A DNA stretch of 64,000 bases from positions 24,778 to 88,777 of the forward strand of contig CAJAFV010000078.1 of NCBI GenBank assembly GCA_903939115.1. The letters are read 5' to 3'. Positions 17,192 through 26,772 of this stretch are shown piece by piece (position 1 is the stretch's first letter; the number at the start of each line of letters is the position of its first letter). The notes under the pieces are model-generated. The model saw only the letters and a list, made by a program, of their open reading frames with translations, was not told where the DNA came from and ran no database searches. The position numbers and the translations under genes were made by a program. The stretch is from an uncultured Geobacteraceae bacterium (GTDB taxonomy: Bacteria; Desulfobacterota; Desulfuromonadia; Geobacterales; Pseudopelobacteraceae).

Positions 17192-19020
17192 GTAGTGCTG
17201 TTCTCCTTATCATAGCCGGAAATAACATCCATAAATGCCTTACCATACTGACGCAGCTTATGTTCTCCAACGCCGCTTATCTGCAACATCTCTCGTGCAT
17301 GAGTCGGTCTGCTGCGCGCCATTTCTGCCAGAGTTGCATCAGAAAACACCACGAACGGCGGGACCGAAGCGGCATCAGCAATCTGTTTACGGGTAGCCCG
17401 CAAGGCATCGAATAACGCTTGATCGTAATCTTTGCGACCACCGACTTTTTTCTTGCTCTTCGCCACAGTTTCCACTGTATCACGAGGCAGTCCAAGAATG
17501 ACCGGAGTATCACCCTTGAGAACGGGACGCGCAGCAGCAGAGAGCCCCAGCACACCAAAACGGGTGAAGTCCTGTACCAGATACCCCAGATGGATTAACT
17601 GGCGCATGATGTTTTCCCATTGGACAGCCGACGTGTCGGCACCGATGCCCCATGTGGAGAGCCGGTCATGCTTCATATCCAGCACCCGCTGATTTTTGCT
17701 CCCGCGCAGCACCTCGATAACATACATCATACCGAAACGCTCGCCGAGCCGATACACACAGGAAAGCGCCTTGCGCGCCTGCTCCGTAGCATCAAAGCGC
17801 TGCGGCGGATCGGTGCAGATATCACAGTTATCACATACATGCTCACGCAGATCACCAAAATAGGATAACAACGCCCGGCGACGGCACGTCAGCGCCTCGG
17901 CATACCCTACCATGGCATTCAACTTCTGCAGCTCGATCTTGACCCGTTCGGCGTTATCACTATTTTCAATCAGCTTGCGGGCGGTCATCACATCGCCCAT
18001 ACCAAACAGCATCAGTGCTTCTGAAGGCAAGCCATCCCGTCCCGCCCTACCCGTTTCCTGATAATAGCTTTCAACACTTTTGGGCATATCATAATGCACG
18101 ACAAAGCGCACGTTTGATTTATCAATCCCCATGCCAAAGGCTACTGTAGCCACCACGATACGGATGTCGTCACGCTGGAACGCCTCTTGAACCCGGGTTC
18201 GTTCATTATCCGGTAACCCGGCATGATAGGCGGCTGCGTTGAACCCGGCAACCCGCAACCGTTCTGCGACCTCTTCCACCCGTTTGCGGCTCAAAGCGTA
18301 GACAATACCGGCTTCGTCACGCCTTCCGCTCAGGAAGGAACCAAGCTGGACGAGCGGTTTCTGTTTCGGAATAACCGTATAGGTAATGTTGGGACGATCA
18401 AACCCGGCAACAAAAACAGTTGCGTCTGCCAACCCCAACTGGCTGAGAATATCCTTGCGGGTTTCAGGATCAGCAGTTGCGGTCATCGCAACAATCGGGA
18501 CCGCAGGAAAAAGCCCTCGCAGGCGACCCAGTTGCGTATATTGAGGGCGGAAATCATGCCCCCACTGGGAGATGCAGTGCGCTTCGTCAATAGCGAACAG
18601 AGAGAGTTTTAAAGTTCCGAGCAGATCAAGAAAATCCGCCATCATCAGTCGCTCTGGTGCAACATACAACAGATCAAGCGTACCGGCATGCAACTGCCTA
18701 TATACATGAGTTGCCTCGGCAGAAGAGAGAGAAGAATTGAGGCAGGCAACCCGAACCCCGTTGGCATTCAGCGCATCAACCTGATCCTTCATCAGGGCGA
18801 TGAGCGGCGACACGACAACAGCCACCCCATCCCGATGCAGTGCCGGCACCTGGTAACAGAGCGACTTGCCGCCACCGGTCGGCATGACCAGAAAGACATC
18901 TTCTCCAGCCACAATCCGCTCGATGACCTCCTGTTGCGGAGAGCGGAATTCGTGAAAACCGAAGATCGTTTTCAGGGTATGGTGGATTGTTGGGGTCATG
19001 GGTGCTTTCTGGTTATTCAT
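17188..19020 (-). CDS. recQ: ATP-dependent DNA helicase RecQ
   Basis: A 610-aa superfamily 2 helicase. Motif I is MPTGGGKSLCYQ, motif II DEAH in AIDEAHCISQWGHDFR, motif VI the QETGRAGRDG run. The RecQ zinc site CRRR...CDNCDIC lies near residue 380, and a C-terminal HRDC domain (residues about 525-600, with FVVFSDATLAEMA) is present. It unwinds DNA in recombination and fork repair. The start at 19020 has no good ribosome binding site; an ATG seven codons downstream is possible. Its placement inside a purine gene run looks like chance. Confidence 0.95.
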   Translation of the reverse strand: MNNQKAPMTPTIHHTLKTIFGFHEFRSPQQEVIERIVAGEDVFLVMPTGGGKSLCYQVPALHRDGVAVVVSPLIALMKDQVDALNANGVRVACLNSSLSSAEATHVYRQLHAGTLDLLYVAPERLMMADFLDLLGTLKLSLFAIDEAHCISQWGHDFRPQYTQLGRLRGLFPAVPIVAMTATADPETRKDILSQLGLADATVFVAGFDRPNITYTVIPKQKPLVQLGSFLSGRRDEAGIVYALSRKRVEEVAERLRVAGFNAAAYHAGLPDNERTRVQEAFQRDDIRIVVATVAFGMGIDKSNVRFVVHYDMPKSVESYYQETGRAGRDGLPSEALMLFGMGDVMTARKLIENSDNAERVKIELQKLNAMVGYAEALTCRRRALLSYFGDLREHVCDNCDICTDPPQRFDATEQARKALSCVYRLGERFGMMYVIEVLRGSKNQRVLDMKHDRLSTWGIGADTSAVQWENIMRQLIHLGYLVQDFTRFGVLGLSAAARPVLKGDTPVILGLPRDTVETVAKSKKKVGGRKDYDQALFDALRATRKQIADAASVPPFVVFSDATLAEMARSRPTHAREMLQISGVGEHKLRQYGKAFMDVISGYDKENSTT

Positions 19021-19146
19021 TAACGCTATAACTCATGTTCCTCTAACGAACCTAGACCTCAACCTCGCGCCTGAAACCTTCATGGCGCAATCTGGGGGCT
19101 TTGTTTTTCCATGTTTTCCATGTTTTCCAGTTCGATCAGATCCATA

Positions 19147-19398
19147 TCAAGGAGGTTTACTGATAACTGGGAGCATTTCAGCAAGTAGGGTTTCAGGTGC
19201 GATATCTTGTTCGTTTGGCCAGGTTACTGCGCCAAACAGGATTCCGACACGATTGAAGTAGTGTATGTCTTTTAGTTCGCGAAAAACGCCTCTATCAAGA
19301 TATGGTTTGAGATCAAATATACCTTTGAGACCATTCTCAACTTCAACATAGATACGATAGTCTGGCATTGGTTTTACAGTCTTAACATCCCAGTACAT
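19147..19398 (-). CDS. DUF2442 domain protein
   Basis: An 83-aa protein matching the DUF2442 pattern: a strand-rich N-terminus (DYRIYVEVENGLKGIFDLKPYL), then FNRVGILFGAVTWPNEQDIAPE, the usual end of the fold. Function is unknown. It lies seven bases behind a DUF4160 gene; these two domains are often found side by side in small, movable, toxin-antitoxin-like pairs. Whether this pair is a toxin-antitoxin unit cannot be told from the sequence. Confidence 0.8.
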   Translation of the reverse strand: MYWDVKTVKPMPDYRIYVEVENGLKGIFDLKPYLDRGVFRELKDIHYFNRVGILFGAVTWPNEQDIAPETLLAEMLPVISKPP

Positions 19399-19405
19399 GG
19401 CAACC

Positions 19406-19672
19406 TCACAGTGGGGTTATTTTGTATGGATTCTCTCCGGAAACAGCCAGTTCCCAATCGGCCTGAAGTTCATCTCGGTGTAGTTCTATCCATGCCTGCA
19501 CAAGTCGCAACTGCTTCCGCGGTAATTCTCCTACTAAAACTTCACCATCTTCAATGCTGACAGAAACCTCATACTCAGCGTACTTAGCGTGGAAGTGCGG
19601 TAGATTGTGGTGCTGATTGTCGATAAGATACATGCGGATAATGATACCGTAAAACATCGATATTATTGGCAT
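19406..19672 (-). CDS. DUF4160 domain protein
   Basis: An 88-aa protein of the DUF4160 family, with GIIIRMYLIDNQHHNLPHFHAKY near residue 9 and GELPRKQLRLVQAWIELHRDEL in the second half. The histidine-rich HHNLPHFHA run is the family hallmark. Function is unknown. It is the first gene of a pair with the DUF2442 gene, between purL and recQ, and breaks the purine gene run. Confidence 0.82.
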   Translation of the reverse strand: MPIISMFYGIIIRMYLIDNQHHNLPHFHAKYAEYEVSVSIEDGEVLVGELPRKQLRLVQAWIELHRDELQADWELAVSGENPYKITPL

Positions 19673-19738
19673 TCACAATTCTCCTTTGTCTTTGGTTATA
19701 AGGTTATGCAGTCTTTAAGCGGGCATCATCAATAACCA

Positions 19739-22700
19739 TTACAGTTCTCGCAACGTCTGCTGCCACGCCTCTTTCAGGTCAGATAAAACAGCTTTTATGA
19801 CCAAAGAACCATTCAAACCGGTAATCGCAAGAGTTGCCTCTTCCGTTACAACCCCAACAGAAGCGAAACAGTTACCGGTCATAACCGCCTCAAACGCATC
19901 CCGTTGTTCCGGATGCACCGTAACCAGATGGCGGGAAGCGGATTCGGAGAAGAGCAGCGCACAATCGCTCTTGCCCGCTGCATCACCCTTCCAGAGCACG
20001 CGGGAGAGGTCCAGACTAATACCGAAGCCACCGGCAAAGGCGCTTTCAGCTGCCGCTACCGCCAGACCGCCATCGGAGAGGTCGTGGCAGGAAGCTACTC
20101 TCCTCTGATTGACCGCTTCATGATACGCCTGATAGCGCTTGTATGCTTTGGCAGTATCGACCTGCGGCACTTTGTTGCCAATTGTTCCGAAAAGTGCCAG
20201 ATATTCGGAACCACCCAGTTCATCCGCCGTTTTGCCAAGAAGATAGACGATATCGCCCGGTCGCTTGACATCCATCGTCACCGCTTTCCGGGCATCATTC
20301 ATCTTGCCGATGACGGAGAAGAGCAGCGTCGGCGGGATCGATATCTTGGTGGTGCCGTCATAGAAGTCGTTCTTCATGGAATCCTTGCCGGAGATCAGCG
20401 GCAGGTTGTAATCCATGCAGACGTCATACAGCGCCTGATTCGAGCGCACCAACTGAGCCATTTTGTAGGCCCCGTCCGGGGTTTTGTCAGAAAGGACCGG
20501 ATCGCACCAACAGAAATTATCCAGACCGGCAACAAGAACGAGCGAGCCGCCGACGGCCACATAATTGCGCAGTGCCTCGTCAACAGCGTTGGCGGTCATG
20601 TGGTAGGTATCGATATCAGAGAAGCGGGGACAGATACCGTGTGCCGTCACCACCCCTTCAAATGAGTCCAGAATCGGCCTGACTACCGCCGCATCGGAAG
20701 GGCCGTCATTGGCCACACCAGTGAACGGCTTTACAACCGAACCACCCTGAACTTCATGGTCGTAGCGACGCACTACCGATTCCTTGGAGCAGATATTCAG
20801 CGCAGACAACAACCGCTTCAGATCGTCAGTGTAGTCATTCTTTTCTTCAAGGCGCGGCTCATCGTGTTGCGGCGGATTCCACTTGGCAGGGAGCTGCATG
20901 GGGGGAAGCCCTTCATGCATAAACTCCATCGGCAGCCAGGCAACCGTCTGTTCGCCGTAGAGCATATGAAATACGCCGCTGTCGGTAAATTCACCCAGCA
21001 CCGTCGCCTCGACACCGAAGCGCACGGCCATCTCCATAAATTGATCGATCAGTTCAGGCGGAACGGCCAGAGACATCCGCTCCTGAGCCTCGGAAATCAG
21101 AATCTCCCATGGATTGAGCCCCGGATATTTCAGCGGCGCTCTGGCCAGATCCATCCGGCAGCCGCCGCACTCACCCGCCATCTCACCGATCGAGGAGGAC
21201 AAACCGCCCGCGCCGTTATCGGTAATGAAACGGTAAAGTCCCTTGTCGCGAGCCCGGATCAGAAAGTCAAACATCCGTTTCTGGGTAATCGGATCGCCGA
21301 TCTGTACTGCCGTTACCGGTGAGTTTTCATTAAGTTCTTCAGAGGAAAACGTGGCGCCATGGATACCATCCTTGCCGATCCGTCCTCCGGTCATGACAAT
21401 CAGGTCACCCGGCTCAATCGACTTTTCGTGCGCCGGCAGGCCATTCACGACTGTCGGCATCAGGCCGGCGGTGCCGCAAAACACAAGCGGTTTGCCGGCA
21501 AAGCGGTCATCGAACACAAGAGAGCCATTGACGGTGGGGATGCCGCTTTTGTTGCCGCCATGCTCAACCCCTTCAACGACACCTTCGTAGATTCGCCGTG
21601 GATGCAACAGGCGACTCGGGAGCGGCTTATCGTAGAACGGGTCGGCGAAGCAGAAAACATCCGTATTAAAGATCAGCTTAGAACCGATGCCGGTGCCGAA
21701 CGGATCACGATTGACTCCGACAATGCCGGTCAGTGCCCCGCCGTACGGGTCAAGGGCTGATGGGGAGTTATGGGTTTCAACCTTGAACACCAGCGAGTGA
21801 GTATCATTAAACTTGATCACGCCGGCGTTGTCCTTGAACACGGAAAGACAGAAATCCTTATCTCCCATCCGCTCGCGGACATCTTTTGTGGTGCGCTGTA
21901 TGAACGACTTGAACAGGGATTTTATCTCCTGTCTGTTCCCCTTCTCATCCTCATACTGCACGGTGCCGGCAAAAATTTTATGTTTGCAGTGCTCCGACCA
22001 GGTCTGTGCCAGGCACTCAAGTTCAACATCAGTCGGTTTCGCACCGAGGCCGAACTCCTGACGTGCCGCCAGAACTTTTGCATCGCGGTACTGCGCCTGA
22101 ATGATCTTCATTTCATCCAGCGTCAGCGCCAGAACCCCGTCCTTGCTGATCCGCATTAGCTCTTCGTCAGAGACTTCCAGGTCAATTGCATTCACTTCGG
22201 CTTTCGTTGCGCCACTGACCTTTGGCACGTAGGCCGGAAAGCCACCCGATGCAACAAATTCAGCAGCGGAAAGAATGCTGTAGCGTTGAATCAGTGTATT
22301 GCAGAGCAGACCGGTGGCAATTTTTTCAACATCGTTAAAACGTAAAACTCCCTCGCCCTCAGGGAGAGGGCTGGGGTGAGGGTGGGGTTTCCCTTTCAGA
22401 AGATACTGCACCGCGTAGTAAACATTTTCACCATCCGCAAACGGACGGCCGGTCTGATACGCAACCGCCTCGCGACCGGTCCGCCCGACGTTGTCAGTCA
22501 CACCGGGACGAAAGCCGACCTCTACGGCAAAATCGAATCCGGTGCCGGATGGCCGGTCGATGCTCCACTGTTGGATCACCGGATCACTGAATGGCCCTGA
22601 TGCAGCCTGCTCAAGCTCTGTCGATGAGAGCGCTGCATCGACCGTGTATATGTCAAGTGTACGAACCTCTTCTACAGTAAGATGCAGAAAATGTTCAATT

Positions 22701-22771
22701 TCGCGCCTGATCCGTTCACCCCTGGCATCGCGCACGCCGGCTTTTAGTGCTACTTCTATTCTGTTGGCCAT
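19739..22771 (-). CDS. purL: Phosphoribosylformylglycinamidine synthase PurL with fused PurS-like N-terminus
   Basis: A 1010-aa FGAM synthase. Residues 1-125 are PurS-like (IEVALKAGVRDARGERI and FAVEVGFRPGVTDNVGR). A short repeat-derived insert PHPHPSPLPEGEG lies at about residues 131-143. The AIR-synthase-like ATP-binding parts follow (LAQTWSEHCKHKIF near residue 260, KVETHNSPSALDPYGGA near 330, ISGKDSMKND near 790, HDLSDGGLAVAAAESAF near 900). No glutaminase domain is present, so it must work with the PurQ at 16364-17191. The fusion differs from both the small PurL with separate PurS and the 1300-aa one-chain enzyme. Confidence 0.92.
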   Translation of the reverse strand: MANRIEVALKAGVRDARGERIRREIEHFLHLTVEEVRTLDIYTVDAALSSTELEQAASGPFSDPVIQQWSIDRPSGTGFDFAVEVGFRPGVTDNVGRTGREAVAYQTGRPFADGENVYYAVQYLLKGKPHPHPSPLPEGEGVLRFNDVEKIATGLLCNTLIQRYSILSAAEFVASGGFPAYVPKVSGATKAEVNAIDLEVSDEELMRISKDGVLALTLDEMKIIQAQYRDAKVLAARQEFGLGAKPTDVELECLAQTWSEHCKHKIFAGTVQYEDEKGNRQEIKSLFKSFIQRTTKDVRERMGDKDFCLSVFKDNAGVIKFNDTHSLVFKVETHNSPSALDPYGGALTGIVGVNRDPFGTGIGSKLIFNTDVFCFADPFYDKPLPSRLLHPRRIYEGVVEGVEHGGNKSGIPTVNGSLVFDDRFAGKPLVFCGTAGLMPTVVNGLPAHEKSIEPGDLIVMTGGRIGKDGIHGATFSSEELNENSPVTAVQIGDPITQKRMFDFLIRARDKGLYRFITDNGAGGLSSSIGEMAGECGGCRMDLARAPLKYPGLNPWEILISEAQERMSLAVPPELIDQFMEMAVRFGVEATVLGEFTDSGVFHMLYGEQTVAWLPMEFMHEGLPPMQLPAKWNPPQHDEPRLEEKNDYTDDLKRLLSALNICSKESVVRRYDHEVQGGSVVKPFTGVANDGPSDAAVVRPILDSFEGVVTAHGICPRFSDIDTYHMTANAVDEALRNYVAVGGSLVLVAGLDNFCWCDPVLSDKTPDGAYKMAQLVRSNQALYDVCMDYNLPLISGKDSMKNDFYDGTTKISIPPTLLFSVIGKMNDARKAVTMDVKRPGDIVYLLGKTADELGGSEYLALFGTIGNKVPQVDTAKAYKRYQAYHEAVNQRRVASCHDLSDGGLAVAAAESAFAGGFGISLDLSRVLWKGDAAGKSDCALLFSESASRHLVTVHPEQRDAFEAVMTGNCFASVGVVTEEATLAITGLNGSLVIKAVLSDLKEAWQQTLREL
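22349..22390. repeat. Palindromic repeat (CCTCACCCC...CTCTCCC type) inserted in frame in purL
   Basis: Plus-strand bases 22350-22370 form an imperfect hairpin (CCCTC, CCCT with AGGG, GAGGG), followed by CTGGGGTGAGGGTGGGG. Read on the minus strand it is the widespread dispersed element that begins CCTCACCCTCACCCCAGCCCTCTCCC. It translates to the well-known SPLPEGEG string in PurL without breaking the frame. Confidence 0.8.
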
Positions 22772-22772
22772 A

Positions 22773-23873
22773 TCAGTCTGTTCCTTTGTGCATTTTTACC
22801 GTCCTGGTCGGGAAGGGGATCTCGATAGAGTTCTCGGCAAAACGCTTGAGAATAAGTGAATTGATTTTATCGGTAACGGCAAACAGGGTACTGTACTCCT
22901 CAACCCAGAAAAAGAGCGCCATATTGAGGGCGGAATCGCCAAAACTTGTAAAAAAAACTTCTGCAGGAGGATCCGACAGCACTGACTCAACTTCGCAGGC
23001 GGTCGCTACCAGCAGGGCTTTTACCTTTTCAACATCACTGCCATACGCCACACCGATATTGATGCGTCCCTTGACCCGACTATCAGGAAACGCCTGATTT
23101 GTCAGCATGGTATTACAGAGGTCTGAATTGGGAATGATGAGCAGTTGATTGTCCAGGGTCCGGATCTTGGTGCTCCGCAGGCCGATATCCGCCACGTCAC
23201 CAAGCTGTCCTCCGACCAGCTGGATTCGGTCGCCTATGCGAAACGGGCGGTCAAGCATAATTGTAAAGCCTGAGATCATGTGGGCCAGCGTATCCTTGGC
23301 CGCCATGCCGATAGCAAGTGAGCCGATGCCAAGTGCGGTTACGAGTGAAAAAATATCATAATTGAAATGTTTGAGTACCACAACGAGCGCAGCGCCCATC
23401 AGGAACAGAGATACTATCTTTTCAGCCACCGGCATCATCTGGCGTGACATGACCGCCCCGGCGGTATCCTGCTGCCGGGTAACATACCATTTCATCAATT
23501 CATCAACTGCGTGATAGACAAGGTTACAGACAATCACGACCAGGATCACATAAATTATACCGGAGACTATCATCACCAGCTTCTCGTGCAACGGCAGTGA
23601 GCGGATGGCCAGATAACTGCCTGTTACTATAAACAACCGCGACACATACGGAATCACCCGCTGCAGAACGCGATCATCAAGATCGGATGAAGTAAAGGAT
23701 GTCAGACGCTTTCCCCACTTGTCCAAAATCATCACGACCAGATGTGACAGTGCCCAGAACAGGGCCAGAACAAGTAGTGCCCCCAGGATCTCTTTGGCCC
23801 AGTAAAGAAGGAATCCATCCCCCTCCTGTGCCTCGATGAGTCCCAGAATAAATTCGACTAATCTATTCACCAA
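22773..23873 (-). CDS. MscS-family mechanosensitive ion channel
   Basis: A 366-aa membrane protein with about four to five hydrophobic helices followed by an MscS beta domain. The pore helix LGIGSLAIGMAAKDTLAHMISGFTIML (residues about 180-206) is rich in Gly and Ala as in MscS TM3, and DRPFRIGDRI leads into the cytoplasmic vestibule (IGLRSTKIRTLDNQLLIIPNS). It would open under hypo-osmotic shock. It overlaps purB by 11 bases and is followed by purL after one base, so a channel gene sits inside the purine run. Confidence 0.93.
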   Translation of the reverse strand: MVNRLVEFILGLIEAQEGDGFLLYWAKEILGALLVLALFWALSHLVVMILDKWGKRLTSFTSSDLDDRVLQRVIPYVSRLFIVTGSYLAIRSLPLHEKLVMIVSGIIYVILVVIVCNLVYHAVDELMKWYVTRQQDTAGAVMSRQMMPVAEKIVSLFLMGAALVVVLKHFNYDIFSLVTALGIGSLAIGMAAKDTLAHMISGFTIMLDRPFRIGDRIQLVGGQLGDVADIGLRSTKIRTLDNQLLIIPNSDLCNTMLTNQAFPDSRVKGRINIGVAYGSDVEKVKALLVATACEVESVLSDPPAEVFFTSFGDSALNMALFFWVEEYSTLFAVTDKINSLILKRFAENSIEIPFPTRTVKMHKGTD

Positions 23874-25158
23874 AGACCCGCTTGAAGATAGTATTTACAT
23901 GCTTCAGATGGTAGCTGAGATCGAATGACTCTCGAATTTTTTCAGCGCCAAGTGCTCCGACGACCTGCTGATCTGCCAGCAGTTCCGTCTGAAAATCCGC
24001 ACCCTGCTCCCAGACCTTCATGGCATTGCGCTGCACCATACTGTACGAATCTTCGCGTGAAACACCGGCCTGAGTAAGGTCAAGAAGAATTTTCTGGGAG
24101 AACACCAACCCTTTCATCTGATTGAGGTTTCTCATCATATTGTCAGGATAGACCACCAGATTGCGGATCAGACCGTTCAGGCGACGCAGGGAAAAGTCGA
24201 GCGCTACAGTAGCATCCGGGGCTATATAGCGTTCGACTGAGGAGTGGGAAATATCCCGTTCATGCCACAACGCAACATTTTCAAGGGCGGGGACACAGAG
24301 TGAGCGGATATAACGCGCCTGCCCGGTCAGGTTTTCCGAGAGGATCGGATTCCGTTTGTGCGGCATGGCCGAGGAACCTTTTTGCCCCTTGCTGAAAAAC
24401 TCTTCCGCTTCAAGAACCTCGGTGCGCTGCAGATGTCGCACCTCTACGGCAATACGTTCCATCGACGAGGCGATAATGGCCAGGGTGCAGAAGTACTCGG
24501 CATGACGGTCACGCGGTATCACCTGAGTAGAGACCGTTTCCGGCTTGAGCCCCATTTTTTCGCAGACATACTCTTCCACAAAAGGATCAATGTTGGCAAA
24601 GGTACCGACCGCACCGGAGATAGCGCCGGTGGCGATGTTCTCACGAGCGGCAGTCAGACGGGTACGGTTGCGCTGCATCTCGGAATAAAAAGAAGCCATC
24701 TTGAGGCCAAAGGTCACCGGCTCGGCATGAATTCCATGTGAACGGCCGATGCAGACTGTATCCTTATGCTCTAATGCGCGCAGTTTGAGCGATTCAAGCA
24801 GCATGTCCAGATCAGTCAGCAGCTCGTCTGCGGCCTGAACAAGCTGTACCGACAGGCAGGTATCAAGGACATCAGAGGAGGTCATCCCCTGATGGATAAA
24901 ACGGGCTTCAGGGCCGACATGTTCGGCAACCGATGTCAGAAAGGCGATCACATCATGCTTGACTTCGGCCTCAATGGCATCAATCCGGGCAATGTCGAAA
25001 TTACCCTTGGCACGAATAACCGGTACGACCTCTTTCGGGATAACTCCCAGTTCAGCCTGAGCCTCGCAGGCCAGGGTCTCGATTTCGAGCCAGATGCGAA
25101 AGCGATTTGCAGCGGTCCAGATATGGGTCATTTCAGGACGGGAATAGCGTTCAATCAT
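23863..25158 (-). CDS. purB: Adenylosuccinate lyase
   Basis: A 431-aa fumarase/aspartase superfamily enzyme that acts twice in purine synthesis (SAICAR to AICAR, and adenylosuccinate to AMP). The signature loop GSSAMPHKRNP lies near residue 262. Other blocks are TSSDVLDTCLSVQL near 88, the catalytic-His region GRSHGIHAEP near 140, and HERDISHSSVER near 300. The length is that of the Bacillus/Thermotoga type. GAGGAG precedes the ATG. Confidence 0.95.
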   Translation of the reverse strand: MIERYSRPEMTHIWTAANRFRIWLEIETLACEAQAELGVIPKEVVPVIRAKGNFDIARIDAIEAEVKHDVIAFLTSVAEHVGPEARFIHQGMTSSDVLDTCLSVQLVQAADELLTDLDMLLESLKLRALEHKDTVCIGRSHGIHAEPVTFGLKMASFYSEMQRNRTRLTAARENIATGAISGAVGTFANIDPFVEEYVCEKMGLKPETVSTQVIPRDRHAEYFCTLAIIASSMERIAVEVRHLQRTEVLEAEEFFSKGQKGSSAMPHKRNPILSENLTGQARYIRSLCVPALENVALWHERDISHSSVERYIAPDATVALDFSLRRLNGLIRNLVVYPDNMMRNLNQMKGLVFSQKILLDLTQAGVSREDSYSMVQRNAMKVWEQGADFQTELLADQQVVGALGAEKIRESFDLSYHLKHVNTIFKRVFGE

Positions 25159-25191
25159 GTAAAAAACTCCTCGTTTATAATTATTTTATTA

Positions 25192-25821
25192 TTACAACAC
25201 TCCGGATTGTTTCAATTTTTCCGCCAACCACTCCGGGACATTGGCATCAGCCACGTACTCGACATCTTCTTTTTCAAAGATTACCCGCAGATAAAATATC
25301 AGATCAGGAAAAATCCGCGAGGCAAAAGCGTCGTACCAGCCAAAGATATCTGATTCGCCATATCTTCCGCTATCGGCACGAAAAAACCGCTCCGCCGATT
25401 CATCAAGCGGGTTGACGATAATATATTCTCGCACACCATGCTGCTGGTAGAGATGCTTCTTTTCCCGGCGATCCTTCACACTGGTGGAAGGTGACAAAAC
25501 CTCAATTATCAGGTCCGGCGCACCCTTAATGTTGGCATCGGTAATCTTTGACTTGTCGCAGACGACAAACACGTCCGGCTCAACCACATTAATGTCATCC
25601 AGCACGACGTCCATCGGGGCGATGAACGGTGTGCATGCTTTCCCTCTGAAATGTCTGTTTACGACCTCACCGAAGTTCAGAACCAACCTCTGATGTTTTA
25701 CCGACGGTGACGGCGACATGTCATAGACCGTTCCATCGATTATTTCCAGCCGTTCATCGCCATGATTTTCAAGATATTCCTGATAGGTGTACGGCTCAAT
25801 CTTTCGTGCGGTATTTCCCAT
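25192..25821 (-). CDS. Uma2-family PD-(D/E)XK nuclease-fold protein
   Basis: A 209-aa DUF820/Uma2 protein. The conserved core is PDVFVV, then PDLIIEVLSPSTSVKDRREKKHLYQQHGVREYIIVNP, containing the Asp and Glu-x-Leu of the nuclease-like fold. Such proteins are common in multiple copies in Geobacter and cyanobacteria; their function is unsettled. I chose the ATG at 25821 because GGAGGGT lies four bases upstream; the GTG at 25833 overlaps that site. It lies between the metallo-beta-lactamase gene and purB. Confidence 0.85.
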   Translation of the reverse strand: MGNTARKIEPYTYQEYLENHGDERLEIIDGTVYDMSPSPSVKHQRLVLNFGEVVNRHFRGKACTPFIAPMDVVLDDINVVEPDVFVVCDKSKITDANIKGAPDLIIEVLSPSTSVKDRREKKHLYQQHGVREYIIVNPLDESAERFFRADSGRYGESDIFGWYDAFASRIFPDLIFYLRVIFEKEDVEYVADANVPEWLAEKLKQSGVL

Positions 25822-25841
25822 GCGACCCTCCACTCTTCCGC

Positions 25842-26612
25842 TTAAATCTCCATCAAAGCACTGGCATGGTACTGATCCCCAATGACAATGTGCGGCGCAC
25901 AGATGTTCTGGTCACGCAGAAACGACTCCGTGGAACGCACCACGTGCTCCGGATGATTGTTCACCTCGGACAGATGCGCCATTACCAGAACCTCCAACCC
26001 GCCATGGGCAAGTTCGTGGAGCAGCTCAAGCGATTCCTCGTTGGAGATATGGCCGTGACGGGACTTGATGCGCTGCTTCAGCTCCCACGGATAGGGACCG
26101 TTCATCAGCATATCAACATCATGATTCGATTCGAGGTTAATAAAGCGGCAGCCACGCAGCTTCTCAGTAATCAGGCGTGTGACGATGCCGAAGTCAGTAA
26201 CAGAAGCAGAGCGCCCCTCACGGGATTCAAGCACAAAACCGACCGGATCACAGCTGTCATGGGTAATCGGAACCGGGTCAATCTGAATATCCCTGAAAGT
26301 AAGGGCCGAACCTGATTCAAACTCGTTAACCCGGGTTTTTTTGAAATATTTATCGGCCTTGGCGTGTACCAGATGACTGGCAAAAACAGGGACGTTAAAC
26401 TTGCGGGAAAAAGAACCGGCACTCCGGATATGGTCAATATGCTCATGAGTAACGAGTACCGCATGAATGCCGGAAGGATCGATGCCGACTTCGTCCATAC
26501 GCAGCAGCGTCTCACGGAGTGACATCCCAACATCTATCAGAACACGGGTGTCCCCGCTTTCAAGATAGAGGCAGTTACCCTTGCTGCCACTCGCCAGCGA
26601 ACAAATTTTCAC
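25842..26612 (-). CDS. Metallo-beta-lactamase-fold hydrolase, YycJ/WalJ-like
   Basis: A 256-aa MBL-fold protein. The metal motif THEHIDH is at about residues 54-60, with further ligands at ITHDSCDP and LESNHDVDML. The opening MKICSLASGSKGNC is typical of the YycJ (WalJ) group, which is related to exonucleases and phosphodiesterases. The substrate is not known. It starts at GTG (26612) with GGAG five bases upstream. A 160-base gap without genes separates it from DUF503. Confidence 0.85.
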   Translation of the reverse strand: MKICSLASGSKGNCLYLESGDTRVLIDVGMSLRETLLRMDEVGIDPSGIHAVLVTHEHIDHIRSAGSFSRKFNVPVFASHLVHAKADKYFKKTRVNEFESGSALTFRDIQIDPVPITHDSCDPVGFVLESREGRSASVTDFGIVTRLITEKLRGCRFINLESNHDVDMLMNGPYPWELKQRIKSRHGHISNEESLELLHELAHGGLEVLVMAHLSEVNNHPEHVVRSTESFLRDQNICAPHIVIGDQYHASALMEI

Positions 26613-26772
26613 ACAGACTCCAGGATTTTCGGTTTATGATGCGTCAGCAGTAAATGCCTACAGTTTAGCGGAGTTATGACAGGTTACATGCAAGTGCCAG
26701 GATGTGCCGGAGGGGCACTTTGACAAGCGGTATATATACACCGAAGCGGGGTTCAGTTTCAAGGTTTATCGT

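Noticed and set aside
19106..19131. Short tandem repeat (TTTTCCATG about 2.5 times)
   Set aside because: Too short to be more than local slippage; it lies in a non-coding gap of about 125 bases.
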